A stretch of DNA of 64,000 bases from assembly GCA_016720655.1 (NCBI GenBank), contig JADKKE010000003.1, positions 186,001 to 250,000 of the forward strand, read 5' to 3'. Under the pieces are notes generated by a model, which did no database searches, had not been told where the DNA came from, and saw only the letters and a program-made list of their open reading frames with translations. The DNA comes from Bacteroidota bacterium (GTDB taxonomy: Bacteria > Bacteroidota > Bacteroidia > AKYH767-A > 2013-40CM-41-45). The translations under genes were made by a program, and so were the position numbers. Of the stretch, positions 9,639 to 20,470 are shown one piece after another (within the stretch, counting starts at the first letter, position 1; each line of letters begins with the position of its first letter).

Positions 9639-10727
9639 ATGCAACCCGATAGCAGGCAGCTTCTCAAGACCTTTCGTCCTTCACGAATATTGTTGCCAAT
9701 AGCATTGGGATTGGGTGCGGCAACGTATCTGCTGCTGAAAAATTTCGACCGCGAAGCTTTTTCACACATCACCTGGAGCTGGAGTTCCTCCTTCTGGATC
9801 CTCATGGCTTTGATGATGATGGTTGTGCGTGACGGCGCTTACATGATCCGGATCCGCGCACTTACAGATGATCAGATCAGCTGGAAAAATTCCTTCAATG
9901 TGATCATGCTCTGGGAATTTTCTTCCGCCCTCGCACCGGGAATGCTCGGCGGTGGTTTCTTCTTCGCCATTTTTATTCTGAACAGGGAAAAAGTAAACAT
10001 GGGCAAGAGCATTACCGCAGTGATGCTCTCTTCTTTCCAGGATGGTGTGTTTCTCGCCATCATGGCACCACTGGTCTATTTTATCATTGGGAAAGAACGA
10101 CTGTTCTCCACACTGAATCTGGAAACTCTCAATATCGATAAAATTGGCTCCGGATTTTTCTATTCCTTCTGGACAATCTATTTCATCATTCTCGCATACA
10201 AGGTTTTTGTCGCTTATGCATTGTTCATCAATCCGCGTTTTGTAAAATGGTTGCTCATCAAAATGTTTTCATTGCCCTTGCTGCGCCGTTGGAAACACAG
10301 CGCTTTGGAAACCGGCAATCAGCTCGTGATTGCATCGAAAGGACTTAAAAACAAAAGCCGGAAATTCTGGTTCAATTCATTCGCCGGAACCTTTGCTTCC
10401 TGGACTGCCCGGTATACGATTGTAAATTGTCTGATCCTGGCCTTTCACAATGTACCCGTAGAAAATTTCATCGTCTTCGCGCGACAGGTCGTCATGGGAA
10501 TCATCATTCTCTTCAGCCCTACTCCGGGTGGTAGCGGACTCGCGGAATTCATGTTCTCTGATTTTCTTGGAGAGTTTATTCCGAAAGGCTTGTCGGCTTC
10601 GCTGGGATTGCTGTGGAGACTGGTGAGCTATTATCCTTACCTCTTTATCGGTGCTATTATTCTGCCACGATGGATCCGTTCGCGTTTTTCGAAAACAGAA
10701 GCGAAGGAAATTGTGAATGAATTATAG
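9639..10727 (+). CDS. YbhN/lysylphosphatidylglycerol synthase TM-region family protein
   Basis: This 362-residue polytopic inner-membrane protein has about eight hydrophobic segments. The near C-terminal motif SPTPGGSGLAE (about 290-300) is the hallmark of the LPG_synthase_TM (PF03706, UPF0104/YbhN) family, whose members are flippase-like or belong to lipid modification systems. No soluble aminoacyl-transfer domain is attached, so it is not MprF itself. It lies 15 bp after scpA, in an apparently conserved but functionally unrelated pairing. The substrate is unknown. Confidence 0.85.
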   Translation: MQPDSRQLLKTFRPSRILLPIALGLGAATYLLLKNFDREAFSHITWSWSSSFWILMALMMMVVRDGAYMIRIRALTDDQISWKNSFNVIMLWEFSSALAPGMLGGGFFFAIFILNREKVNMGKSITAVMLSSFQDGVFLAIMAPLVYFIIGKERLFSTLNLETLNIDKIGSGFFYSFWTIYFIILAYKVFVAYALFINPRFVKWLLIKMFSLPLLRRWKHSALETGNQLVIASKGLKNKSRKFWFNSFAGTFASWTARYTIVNCLILAFHNVPVENFIVFARQVVMGIIILFSPTPGGSGLAEFMFSDFLGEFIPKGLSASLGLLWRLVSYYPYLFIGAIILPRWIRSRFSKTEAKEIVNEL

Positions 10728-10744
10728 GTCTTGAGACTGACTGG

Positions 10745-11473
10745 TTAATCTCCCCAGACCTGTTCCAAAACCCTGTGTGATTTTATTCCTTTAAAACCTG
10801 TGAGATGCAACTCGAAATACTCGAGAATGCTTTCGATCAATTGCCGTTTGATCTCAACAGGGATAGAAAGCTTTGCATTGAAATCCGGCAAGGCCTGAAG
10901 AAGCTGGAAAAAGTACAGACTTGCATGTGCAGGAATATAAAAAGGATGAGAAGGAAGATCCGACTGAAAATGTCCTTCCTGTAAATTGAACACACACTTT
11001 GTGGAATCATAATCCGCGATTGGGAAAAACCCGAGATATTTGCTGTACTGCAATAAAAAGAGCAGATGAAAATCAGCATTCGGCGGATTTTGCAAATCCA
11101 GCAATTGCACAGCGTGAAAAATAAATTCGAAAAGGGAAGTATTGCATTCTTCTTCACGAATGGACTTGTACAGGACTTCATCCAAAAACAAAGTCATAGA
11201 GCTTTTCCGGATATCAAAAGGAATATTCCGCAAAGCCGGATTCGGCTTGGCTTCGGCGACTCTTTGCAAACCCCCGCGCTCTTTGTGATAAACTACAAGA
11301 TCAACCAATGTGAACGGTTGAAATACATTCGATTTTATTTTCGCATTTTTCTTGCGTACACTATTAACAATGTAACTCTGCAAACCAAACAACTCCGTAT
11401 AAATCTTCGCCACGATACTCGTCTCCGAATAATCGGTTGTGTGTAAAACGATACCGCGGGTTTTGTGGAGCAT
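10745..11473 (-). CDS. recO: DNA repair protein RecO
   Basis: The 242-residue product begins with the OB-fold signature MLHKTRGIVLHTTDYSETSIVAKIYTELFG, typical of RecO, which anneals ssDNA and works with RecR to load RecA. The middle contains LFLDEVLYKSIREEE, and the C-terminal helical part ends LHLTGFKGIKSHRVLEQV. Only one Cys lies in the region where many RecO proteins carry a four-Cys zinc finger, so the finger is absent here. The gene converges on the YbhN-like gene with an 18-bp gap. It lies downstream of porZ, on the same strand. Confidence 0.92.
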   Translation of the reverse strand: MLHKTRGIVLHTTDYSETSIVAKIYTELFGLQSYIVNSVRKKNAKIKSNVFQPFTLVDLVVYHKERGGLQRVAEAKPNPALRNIPFDIRKSSMTLFLDEVLYKSIREEECNTSLFEFIFHAVQLLDLQNPPNADFHLLFLLQYSKYLGFFPIADYDSTKCVFNLQEGHFQSDLPSHPFYIPAHASLYFFQLLQALPDFNAKLSIPVEIKRQLIESILEYFELHLTGFKGIKSHRVLEQVWGD

Positions 11474-11514
11474 TGTGGTTTTTCTGAATGCAGGAATAAT
11501 TATTGAATTGAATT

Positions 11515-11522
11515 CAAAGGTA
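11515..11522 (-). promoter_or_regulatory. Possible -7 box for recO
   Basis: Read on the minus strand, TACCTTTG matches the Bacteroidota -7 consensus TAnnTTTG and lies about 42 bp upstream of the recO start. I see no matching TTG/TTTG -33 box at normal spacing, so the call is weak. Confidence 0.35.
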
Positions 11523-11727
11523 AATCTTTTGAACTTTGATTGAACAGGTGACCATGAAGATTGTCAGCAAAGAAATTTTACTACAGTGATCTTAAATGAA
11601 TCTTTGGGAATGTTCATAAAATAGAAAATCACTGGCGTACCATGCGGGTTTAAACTCTGCACACGCCGCGGTTTAAAATGCAATGGAGATCTACTTCATT
11701 GATTTTGCAGAACAATCCTAAGATGAC

Positions 11728-14103
11728 TTAATTCGCCAAAAGCACTTTCGTCGTGCATGTCGATGAACCATCTTCATTGGTAATGAAAACAGTATATACG
11801 CCTGTTTGCACTCGCTCACCACTAAAATTTGTTCCGTACCAGATCGCTTGTCCGCCATTGGCTTTTGTATGGTACACAACATTGCCACTTATATCGGCAA
11901 TTTTTACATCGGCATTTTCGATGAGTCCGCGTACTGCAATAGGACCGGTGTATTCATGTCGTACGGGATTTGGGAAAACATAATAGTCGGAACAATACTC
12001 TTTTCCTTCAGTCGCATCACCACGGTAAGAGATGATACCTTTTTCTGTTCCGAAGAATACTTCACCCGTACGGTCGTCAACGGCAATTGTGTTCACATTG
12101 TTCGACGGCAGAGGGGAATTGTCGGTGGTGAAATGCAATAGTTGTTTGGTGCCATCGGCCGACATCAGGAATACTCCTCCACTATAAGTGCCAAACCATT
12201 TTCTGTTGGCGCCATCCACAACTACCGATGTAACAAATTCCGTTTCGAGCAGATATTGATTGTAACCGTCCTGCTGGATGATAATTTTCTGTGCATCAAA
12301 ATTACTTCCTGAAAAAACATTTCCGGGATTGTAAAAAACAGCAACACCTTTGTTTGTTCCCACCCAAATGGCTCCGTCCTTATCTTTTGCCAAAGCGCGC
12401 ACAAACAAATCCGGCAATCCGCCTTTGCCTACATCGGTAAGAATTCTTTTGAAACTATTGTCATTCGGATTCAATGGATCATTTTCTGTGAAAACACCGA
12501 TACCTTGTCCGGTACTGGCGCCTTCCCGGGCAATCACCCATTTCTGATCGTAATCATCAACGATAATCTGATACAAACCGAAGGATGTAAATTCAGCAGA
12601 AGGAATTACAAAAGATTCCCAGGTTCCGTTAGATCTGCGAACAGCCAGAGGTTCCGGACTGCCACCGGAAGCTACCCACAAATTATTGTTTTTGTCAAAA
12701 GTCAAACCGCCTGTGATGATATATCCCGGTCTGCCAACATAGTCGTGAATTTCACTATTGCTTTGATTAAAGATCTGTACACCGCCATCACTGCGGTATT
12801 CCATAAGTCCGCCGCCCCAGCTTCCAATATATGCATGTTTGGAATCAGAAGGATCCACTGCAACAGTCACGAGAGCCGGACCAAAATGTGTGGCGAAGTA
12901 ATCGTACAGCGAGTCGGTATTTTTATTGAATGTCTTCCAGCGATTATCAGAGAAAAGATAAGTGCCATTCACCTGGTTGTAATTCGGTGCATCACCGGTC
13001 ATGGATCCCGAAGCAACCCAGAGGTCACCATTTTTACTGTCCATCGCCCAGTTTGCTTCCGATTGCGGACCGTTGGGAACAATAAAATCAGCATTGTTCG
13101 GTACAAAAGTTACACGAGCGAGTCCCTGGTTGTAATCGGCCACCCAAAATACTGTATTCACTGGGTCAAAAAATCCACCCTGAATCTTTGCGTTATCATA
13201 GAAGTAATTGTTTACTATCCGAATGGGTGCGCCTGTAATATCGTAGGCTCCAACTTTAAAATACGTTCGGTATAAAAGATAATTATTGTAGGAGTCAATT
13301 TTAGCGCCTTCAAGTCCATCCGCTAAAAAAGGAGTAAGTGTTCCGTTGTTGTATTCAAACAGTGAATCCTTATCGTATGCATCGTTCGTTTTTACGACAA
13401 AAAATTTCCCTTGCAGTGATGTGATGGTCGTATAATTTGCATCCGCATCCGGAATTTGAATATCCTTGGTCCAGGCAGTGAAATTGAAAATATTCGGATC
13501 GTTTACATTCGCTTTGTAAATACCACTGTCGCAGGCTGCAACATAGGAAGTTCCGTCTGTCGCCAGTCCTTGTACATTCACTGCTTTACTATTCTGACCT
13601 ATAAAATAGGTGTCCTGGATTTCAAATCTGTCGAGGTCTACTACTACGATCCCGAATTCACATGACACGAGTGCTTTGTTCCCCATAAACAACACATCGT
13701 TGATCTTTTTTCCCCCGATAATATTTTTTCTCTTGATATCACTCAGGTTTACAATAGTGTTATCAGAAAGAATCAAATCTATATTGGAACTTTGATAAGC
13801 GATAAAGAGGATTTTCTTTTCGGCATTGTAACGGATTTTGGTTATTTCATAATCCGAGAGTGCGTTCAGCCGGGAATACAAATTGAGTTCACCATTGGAT
13901 TTGGTATAGCTATACAATCCGAAAAGACTCGCGCAATAAATTTTATCAGGAGTATCGGCAATGCTGATGACACGATTGTATGGGATGTGTTCTCTCCATT
14001 GTCCGATTGCAATCGGTGGATTGGATTGCGCCGAAACGGAAGAAACGAAAGAGGTAAAAAGCAATAAAAAACCGAGGAAATAAGTGAGGTATATTTTCTT
14101 CAT
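11728..14103 (-). CDS. porZ: Type IX secretion system component PorZ
   Basis: The protein has 791 residues; P. gingivalis PorZ is similar in size. A signal peptide (ending SVSAQ) is followed by IGQWREHIPYNRVISIADTPDKIYCAS, the characteristic start of PorZ, in which two seven-bladed propellers follow. Repeated blade motifs are visible (DGAIWVGTNKGVAVF, VDGANRKWFGTYSGGVFLM, VDDRTGEVFFGTEKGI). The C-terminus (about 705-791, FPNPVRHEY ... ADVKIADISGNVVYHT ... GVYTVFIT) is the Por-type domain PorZ retains. PorZ works with PorU, PorV and PorQ in the surface attachment complex that processes T9SS cargo, so it services the many cargo proteins of this window. Adjacent recO agrees with the gene order I recall in Bacteroidota. 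Confidence 0.88.
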   Translation of the reverse strand: MKKIYLTYFLGFLLLFTSFVSSVSAQSNPPIAIGQWREHIPYNRVISIADTPDKIYCASLFGLYSYTKSNGELNLYSRLNALSDYEITKIRYNAEKKILFIAYQSSNIDLILSDNTIVNLSDIKRKNIIGGKKINDVLFMGNKALVSCEFGIVVVDLDRFEIQDTYFIGQNSKAVNVQGLATDGTSYVAACDSGIYKANVNDPNIFNFTAWTKDIQIPDADANYTTITSLQGKFFVVKTNDAYDKDSLFEYNNGTLTPFLADGLEGAKIDSYNNYLLYRTYFKVGAYDITGAPIRIVNNYFYDNAKIQGGFFDPVNTVFWVADYNQGLARVTFVPNNADFIVPNGPQSEANWAMDSKNGDLWVASGSMTGDAPNYNQVNGTYLFSDNRWKTFNKNTDSLYDYFATHFGPALVTVAVDPSDSKHAYIGSWGGGLMEYRSDGGVQIFNQSNSEIHDYVGRPGYIITGGLTFDKNNNLWVASGGSPEPLAVRRSNGTWESFVIPSAEFTSFGLYQIIVDDYDQKWVIAREGASTGQGIGVFTENDPLNPNDNSFKRILTDVGKGGLPDLFVRALAKDKDGAIWVGTNKGVAVFYNPGNVFSGSNFDAQKIIIQQDGYNQYLLETEFVTSVVVDGANRKWFGTYSGGVFLMSADGTKQLLHFTTDNSPLPSNNVNTIAVDDRTGEVFFGTEKGIISYRGDATEGKEYCSDYYVFPNPVRHEYTGPIAVRGLIENADVKIADISGNVVYHTKANGGQAIWYGTNFSGERVQTGVYTVFITNEDGSSTCTTKVLLAN

Positions 14104-14293
14104 AGGTGTTCGGGAGGAAATTACGTAACGATGAAACGGACGCTTTATTGTCTGATTTCAAACCTCCTGTCCAAAATTACTAAAGTTTTTTGCTCTAGTT
14201 CAATTTAGAATGCAGAGAATCTCCCGGAGGACCTGTACCGGGAAATAAATGCTGATGGAAAGCGCATTTGCTTAGAAATCACGTCAATTCAGC

Positions 14294-15565
14294 TCATCCA
14301 CGGAGGACAACTCCAAGGGATCCATGTCCATCCTGACTTGTAAATCGCATATGGGGATCACGAAAATCATCGGGGCTGATCGAATCGTTAAGAAGAACAT
14401 GTTCACAGAGCTCGGACACTTCTTTTACAGTGATCATTTTCATGCATTGGTTGTCACCTTTGCAGGGCGGACTGAGAAAATCATGCACGCAGGGACTGCA
14501 GTAAATATTCTTGTAAATCCCATAGGCATTGGGGTTTTGTCCGTATTGCGTTGGTGAAGCCGGACCGAAAAGGCAAACTGTTGGTTTACGAAGGGAAAAT
14601 GACATGTGCATCGGACCGGTATCGTTGGTGATCAATAAACGTGCTTCACTGAGTAAGGCAAATAATTCATTCAGGGAAAATTGCCCGGCCGAATTGAACA
14701 CACGGGTCTTCACCGTTTCAGATAAGGCAGAATAAACTTTATCAACCCATGATTTTTCATTCGCAGCACCAATGAGTAAAATTGTGAAGTCGGGAAATTT
14801 TGCACTGAGCTCTTCGATCAGTTTTACCATATTCTCCCAGGGCCATCTGCGTTCTACACGAAGATCGGATGCATTCGGGTTCACGACGATATACGATGCA
14901 AGCGCTTTTCCCATTAGTGCTTCCGTCTTGCTACGGAAACTCAGTCGCTCGTTCGCGTCGACAGCAAAAGGATAAAGATCATTGATTATTTCCCTGCAAC
15001 CGATTAGCCTTGCCATTTGCAAATACGATTGTGCAATCGGCGCACGTGCATTGAAAAACATCATGTGCGTGTATACACCCATCCGTATGTTTCGTTCCGC
15101 ACGATAAAAACCAAAACGATTGCGGGCACAACTCATGGTGGCAACAGCCGTACTGTAATATGAATAGGTTTCCAGATCAATATAGAGGTCTGGTTTTGCT
15201 TTCCATAATTTCCTCAATAAAGCCCATGTGCTGCTCAACATGGTGGAAACTCCACTGTCATCAACGGACCAGATTTCATTAACAGTAGTCACCAATTGGA
15301 GCAATTTTGTATTTCCTCCGGAGGTGACAAAATAAATTTTTGCATTGGGAAAACTCTTGCGCAGGGATTGGAGTAGAGGAGTCGCCTGGATGATACTTCC
15401 CATACCGAGAAATTTACAAACGACAATTTTCTCCGGAATTTTATCGAGGGAATGATCGATGTTCATGAACTTCCCAAGAATTCGCGCAGCAATATTGAGA
15501 CCGAAAACGACAAGCCGGCCAAACCAGGCGTCCAGAATAACTTTCGTTCGCGTATTGATGCTCAT
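14294..15565 (-). CDS. Glycosyltransferase family 9 (heptosyltransferase-like)
   Basis: This 423-residue protein has the GT9/GT-B signatures VVCKFLGMGSIIQATPLLQSL near residue 50, VVNPNASDLRVERRWP (about 230) for the donor domain, and TNDTGPMHMSFSLRKPTVCLFGPASP (about 315-340) for nucleotide-sugar binding. ADP-heptose is the usual donor of GT9 enzymes, building LPS core. A C-terminal Cys cluster (IYCSPCVHDFLSPPCKGDNQCM) is present, as in many Bacteroidota members. It overlaps the upstream membrane gene by 4 bp, so the two are translationally coupled. Confidence 0.85.
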   Translation of the reverse strand: MSINTRTKVILDAWFGRLVVFGLNIAARILGKFMNIDHSLDKIPEKIVVCKFLGMGSIIQATPLLQSLRKSFPNAKIYFVTSGGNTKLLQLVTTVNEIWSVDDSGVSTMLSSTWALLRKLWKAKPDLYIDLETYSYYSTAVATMSCARNRFGFYRAERNIRMGVYTHMMFFNARAPIAQSYLQMARLIGCREIINDLYPFAVDANERLSFRSKTEALMGKALASYIVVNPNASDLRVERRWPWENMVKLIEELSAKFPDFTILLIGAANEKSWVDKVYSALSETVKTRVFNSAGQFSLNELFALLSEARLLITNDTGPMHMSFSLRKPTVCLFGPASPTQYGQNPNAYGIYKNIYCSPCVHDFLSPPCKGDNQCMKMITVKEVSELCEHVLLNDSISPDDFRDPHMRFTSQDGHGSLGVVLRG

Positions 15566-18500
15566 TGTTCTGCTCTCCTCAGTTCCACCGTTTCGATAAC
15601 TGCATTTCCATTCATTGCATACAATGTTATCCAGGTGTGTTCTTTTTTAATCCAGTTGTAAAGTGTACTCATGCGTACCAGATAATCTTCCATTTTATCT
15701 GAAGGACGAATGCTGAAGATAAAGCTGCCTTGCGTTTCATCATCTTTTCCGAAACGAAGAATCAGATCTACCGTTTTTTCAGTCGTCGCTCTTGCTGCCA
15801 AACGTAGATATGCATAGACCGAATCCGGATGATGCGATGGAACCGGAATACTCACACCCTGCCCATTGTCAAGATTTTTTACTTCTTTTAGCAATGAAAA
15901 AGGAGATCCGATTTTACCTTTTTTCCATGCTTCGTCAAATTGTCCCCAGATGTATGGAATATTCTTCAAAGCAAATTCCTGCGGCATTTCTGAAACAAGA
16001 TCCGGAATAAGATCACAGCTGTTGACTTGCAAACTTGCCAGGCTGAGTGATCCGCTATTGGTAAAAATGATCTTCAATCCACTCAGTTCTGTTTCACCCT
16101 GACGGGGTTCGATCAGATAGAAAGCTTTGGACGGACCGCTGAATACACGAACTTCTGATTTGCGTGCTGCATCGTAGCCGACCTTGTTAAATTCCGGGAT
16201 GAATGATACTGTGCCCTGGTTTTCATACCATGCATTTAAAAACACATAATATTTTTTCGAAGAATCCAGATGCAAAGGAAAAGTAAGAATATTTTCCAGT
16301 GCAGCCTCTGTGCCATTGATGCGTAGAGAGATACTGTCGGTCAAGCTTGCGCCTTTCACCGAAATATTTTTAAAATCCGTGTGAACAATTTTAGATTGTA
16401 CAGTCAATGCCGGAAATGATTTTCCATTTTTTACCCATACTGTGTGGTGATTGATCAAAGCATAGGGAGAATAATTTTTGTAAATGTATTCTGAGATTTT
16501 ATAATGCCGCATGCAATTCGGAATACCATCAAGCTGATCCCAGTAATTGACAGGGAAATTTGAAAAAAGGGCTACCGGAATGTCTACTGTGCTTAGTCCG
16601 TTTAATAATTTTTCCTGCATTGCATCATTGTGAGCTGTATGCGGAATCTGGCAAAGATAATTCGGGGTTTTTCTGTTCAGGAAATAATACAACATCGGTG
16701 TGTTGCTAAAATCCAGGAATGTGGAGGAATCGGAAATGTTCTTCTTCATCCAGAAATCGAGGTCACCGTAGTTTTCTGTTTTGTATTGCGGGTGTTCGAC
16801 TGTTCTGTCGGTGCTCATGCTTGTTGTAACAAGCAGTGGTTTTTGTACAAACTTTGCTACTTCAGTATAATAATTGTTCCTGTCAAGTTCCGGATTGATC
16901 AATTTGTAATTTGCTAAAATTATTGTTGCAAGCACAAAAACAGCAAAGACGTAAACTGCGGAGGATGTATTTTTTTTCTTTGTATAAAACAAAGGACAAA
17001 TAAGAATCAGGAAGCCATAGGAAGTGAGCGCTGTGTCCCATTGTTCAGCCAGTGTATGACGCACCAAACCTCTTTGTAGATTACTAAAATAAAAAATGCA
17101 GAGAAAAAGTATTCCAATGGAAACAATGGATTCCCGGGAAGAGGGATTCTTCATTCGGATCATGCGAAGAAAAGCATATCCCGCGATCAGCAGCACCGCG
17201 ACAGGCATGACGAAGTAGAGTGAGAAATATTTTGCATTTGCTGCTGACGTAAGGTCTTTTAATCCGTATGCCTGGAGTGAAGAAAGATAACCAAGCATTT
17301 CACTCATACTGGAAAATAAAACCGATGGTCCTCGCAACAGCATAGCTACAAGGAATACCAACACGGTGCTGATAGCGAAATAAACAAAACCTTTTCTTGC
17401 AGATTTGCGATCGATTTCAAAATCAGGCAGCAAAAACCAAAGCAATGCCAAACCGCCGACACCCGCAAAGAAATTCGAAATTCCAAGATCGATTCTCCAG
17501 ATCATCACGAATACTAAAGTGGAGAAGAATAAAAAGTAGTTTCTCGCAGATTGTTTCTGAATCAGATTGAAAAGCAGGAGTAAAGTCAGCGGAACGATTT
17601 GGTAATACGAAGGAATGAGAAAATCAGAATAAGGATAAAAGAGCAGGATGAAGACGGCGAGAAAACTGCTTCCGGTCATACGAAGCAACAATGTATAAAC
17701 GAGAACGGTGATGATGACAGCAATGAAAAAACCATAGACAAAGCCACCCAAGGGATCAGTGCCGTTCAACAAGGAATACAAAGCTCCCCATCCCCAATCC
17801 GACAAGGCATGGGAACTGAATGTTTCCAGAAATGGAATTTTTCCAAAATCAAACCATTGCTGCAATGGTAAAATCCTGTTACCATCTTCAAACCAATCAA
17901 TATCCGGTGTGACAATGGGTTTGTAAAGAAGTAAGGCCGTTACACCTGCAAGTATCCATGGAATCCATCGTGTATTCAGTTGAGATTTTGGATCCTTTAT
18001 GTGGATTGGTTCTTTTCTTGAAAGTTTGTATACTCGAAAAAGAACATAAAGAAATCCAATGAAGAACAAAGGCTTTGGTCCAAGATGAATTCCTCTTTGA
18101 TTGAAAATCATACTTATTTCAAATGCGAGTACGGAAACAATTGGAATGAAAATAAGAGGTTGTGTGATTCGGATAGAACGCGATAAAGTTTGGGCAGTGA
18201 AATTGTATTTTACAGAAATGAAAAAATAAATAAAGAGCAATGCGGCAGTTACTATTCCGCAAAAATCCGGAATGGATTGAAAATAGAAGTCAGAAATTAA
18301 ACGAAGAAAATGCCATTGAAAAAAGAAGAGAATCAGCGAGAGCAGAAAGAGCCAACTGAAAACAATTGTGTATTCGCCTTCTTCCTGTTCTTTCCATCCG
18401 GTAATTCGCTTACCGATAATTCCGGCGAAAGCTGAAAAGAGCAATGCATAAATAAGATGGAGAGTGGGTTCCATTGCAGCACCCATCAATTGAAAAAGAT

Positions 18501-18863
18501 GGTGCAGAAGCCAATGACCGACAAACTATTCAGAACAACCAGATCTGAGGAGCTTGTGAATTTTTTCAAACGAAGAACAATCCATGCAAAGAGCAAAGCC
18601 AAGAGAAGAAAAAAGCCGATGCCTTTGTAATATGTGCTCACCCGCTTTACAATATCGATACCTTCCGATGTAGCGAGAGAAATGGAGCGCCCCTGAAACT
18701 GTTCCAGTGGAAATGTGCTGTTGTGAAAGAAATACCATGTCAATGACAAGGCGAAGAAGAGCGGAAGAAAAATAAAGTCGCGAAAACTTACGTCTTCATT
18801 TAGGAGTGAATGAATCTGCTTTTTCAAGGTCATGTGGAAAGCACGGAAATTATCCGCTGTCAC
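15562..18863 (-). CDS. Giant polytopic membrane protein, glycosyltransferase-like, one-base frameshift in the assembly
   Basis: Two frames, 18863-18486 (125 residues) and 18486-15562 (about 970 residues), abut with a TGATG junction. Restoring one T in the minus-strand T5 run (18493-18497) joins them seamlessly as ...GFCTIFFQLMGAAMEPTLHLIY..., a continuous membrane region. The predicted product has about 1,100 residues: roughly 15 hydrophobic segments in the first 600 residues, with the loop TPDIDWFEDGNRILPLQQW (acidic residues placed as in GT-C enzymes), then a soluble C-terminal part containing beta-rich domains. It probably acts in surface polysaccharide or O-glycan assembly together with the GT9 and GT39-like neighbours. 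I do not recognise the family. Confidence 0.7.
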
Positions 18864-18949
18864 TAATTGCTAAAAGTAGGAAATTCCCAGACCTTCGTGA
18901 GAAATGATTCGGCTGGATTTCAAGGATGAATTGTGAATAAAAATCCGAC

Positions 18950-20416
18950 TTACTGACGATGATACACTTCAAAGGCATCGTTTCTCCAGGCTAATGCATA
19001 CTTCTTGCTATTTGCCTGGTAATACATTGTCAGAGCTGAGTCGAAGAGTCCGTACTTTCTGGGATTAACAGGAAGAATCAGGTAGCTAACTCCCAAATGC
19101 TCAAACAAATCATCATTCTCATCGGCTGTAAGTTGCTCAAGTCGGTATGTTACTTTTCGTTCTCCATACAATGCCATGGCCCTTGCCCGTGGAAAAACCA
19201 GGACAGCATCCTTTGAAGTGTAATCATGAATATACGTGAACAATTGTTTGGAAACTTCAGATTGCGGACCGGAAATGTTTTTGGATGGAAAGGAGAAGCG
19301 ATCAATCAACATTCCCACAGGAAACAACAAGAGCAGTATAGCAAAGGGAACGACTAGACGGGATGTTTTTTTGAAATGAAACGCATCAATCGATTTCTCC
19401 AGCCCACGAAAGAAGTAAAAAACGAGAAAAGGAAATACCGGAAAAATAAAACGGAAGCCGGCGGATGTATATGGATAAAATAAGAGAACAGTCAGGTAGA
19501 GAAGCGTGAACCATTCAGAATAGGAACGTTTTAAAACAAATTCCCGGTACCAGCCAATACCAATCATGAATGCGACAATATATTTCCAGACACTAAATGT
19601 TGGAATCGGAAATACCAGGACTTGTCCGAGTTGATTCGTGTAATAAGCAAGATTTTGTTGCAATTGAAATCCATACACGGAAGAAGAAGCAGCGTAAAAA
19701 CCGAAGAAGTTGTTGAGTGGAACAGGAATGAGAAGCGTGTTCAGCAACAGGAAAAAAGCGATGGCAGGAATAAAAATGAATAATAATTCATTAAATCGGA
19801 AAGGGATTTCTTGCTGATCTTTTTTAATATTTTGAAAAACTGCATGTAGAAACAGTGCAGGTAAAATCAGTATTCCGGTGATCCGGATCGATACCAGCAG
19901 AGCGATCAATAATCCAATACCAATGAGGCTGAATTTGTTCCGGTTTTTTTGAAGCAGATAAAGAATTCCAAAGAGAACAAGTGTGAATGGAATTTCAGAA
20001 AGAACCTGGGATTTCAGATCCAGAGTGAAAGGATGATAAACAAAAATCGCAAGCATCAGGCAAGACAATAAGATTGAAAAGCGGGTTCTGAAATACTGGA
20101 AACAAAGGAATGCTAAGGCGACGAGACAAAATGTTTCAAAAATTAGCAAAGGCTTGATTTGCAGTCCGTAAGTAGCAATAATTGGAGCAATTAAAAGTGG
20201 AAAACCAACAGGGTAGGCCTGTACTGCAAACTGCCCGGAACCGGAATCGAAAATAAGACCATTGTCTGTCTGCGCTCTCCCTTCAACCAAATTTCTCCCT
20301 TGCATCAGATACTGAGCAAAATCATCCCCCCAATCGTGTGCATTTGGAATACTCAGAAAGAGTAGGGGAACAAGGATTAGCAATGGTAAATACCTGCGCA
20401 TTTTTGTGCTTGCCAT
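18950..20416 (-). CDS. GT39/ArnT-like membrane glycosyltransferase
   Basis: I chose the ATG at 20416 (MASTKMRRYLPLLIL); an in-frame TTG at 20458 adds 14 residues with no membrane character, and MRRYLP at 20401 is also possible. The product has about 488 residues and 10-11 hydrophobic segments. The first periplasmic loop contains HDWGDDFAQYLMQGRNLVEG, whose paired Asp is the catalytic feature of PMT/ArnT GT-C enzymes that use lipid-linked sugars. The C-terminus is a soluble domain (VLVFPRARAMALYGERKVTY ... ALAWRNDAFEVYHRQ). It leads a same-strand cluster with the giant membrane protein and GT9. The specific sugar is unknown. Confidence 0.75.
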   Translation of the reverse strand: MASTKMRRYLPLLILVPLLFLSIPNAHDWGDDFAQYLMQGRNLVEGRAQTDNGLIFDSGSGQFAVQAYPVGFPLLIAPIIATYGLQIKPLLIFETFCLVALAFLCFQYFRTRFSILLSCLMLAIFVYHPFTLDLKSQVLSEIPFTLVLFGILYLLQKNRNKFSLIGIGLLIALLVSIRITGILILPALFLHAVFQNIKKDQQEIPFRFNELLFIFIPAIAFFLLLNTLLIPVPLNNFFGFYAASSSVYGFQLQQNLAYYTNQLGQVLVFPIPTFSVWKYIVAFMIGIGWYREFVLKRSYSEWFTLLYLTVLLFYPYTSAGFRFIFPVFPFLVFYFFRGLEKSIDAFHFKKTSRLVVPFAILLLLFPVGMLIDRFSFPSKNISGPQSEVSKQLFTYIHDYTSKDAVLVFPRARAMALYGERKVTYRLEQLTADENDDLFEHLGVSYLILPVNPRKYGLFDSALTMYYQANSKKYALAWRNDAFEVYHRQ

Positions 20417-20470
20417 TTTGGAAGATACAAGGATAGTGCAGAGGGGGCGGAAACACAAATTGGTGGTTAA

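Noticed and set aside
12505..13275. 256-codon plus-strand frame opposite porZ
   Set aside because: Overlaps a well-supported propeller gene on the other strand. Low-complexity, no motif. Treated as a shadow frame.
18484..18489. Translational coupling of two separate membrane genes through TGATG
   Set aside because: One added T in the adjacent T5 run fuses both frames into a continuous membrane region, and the same error type is seen in many other genes here.
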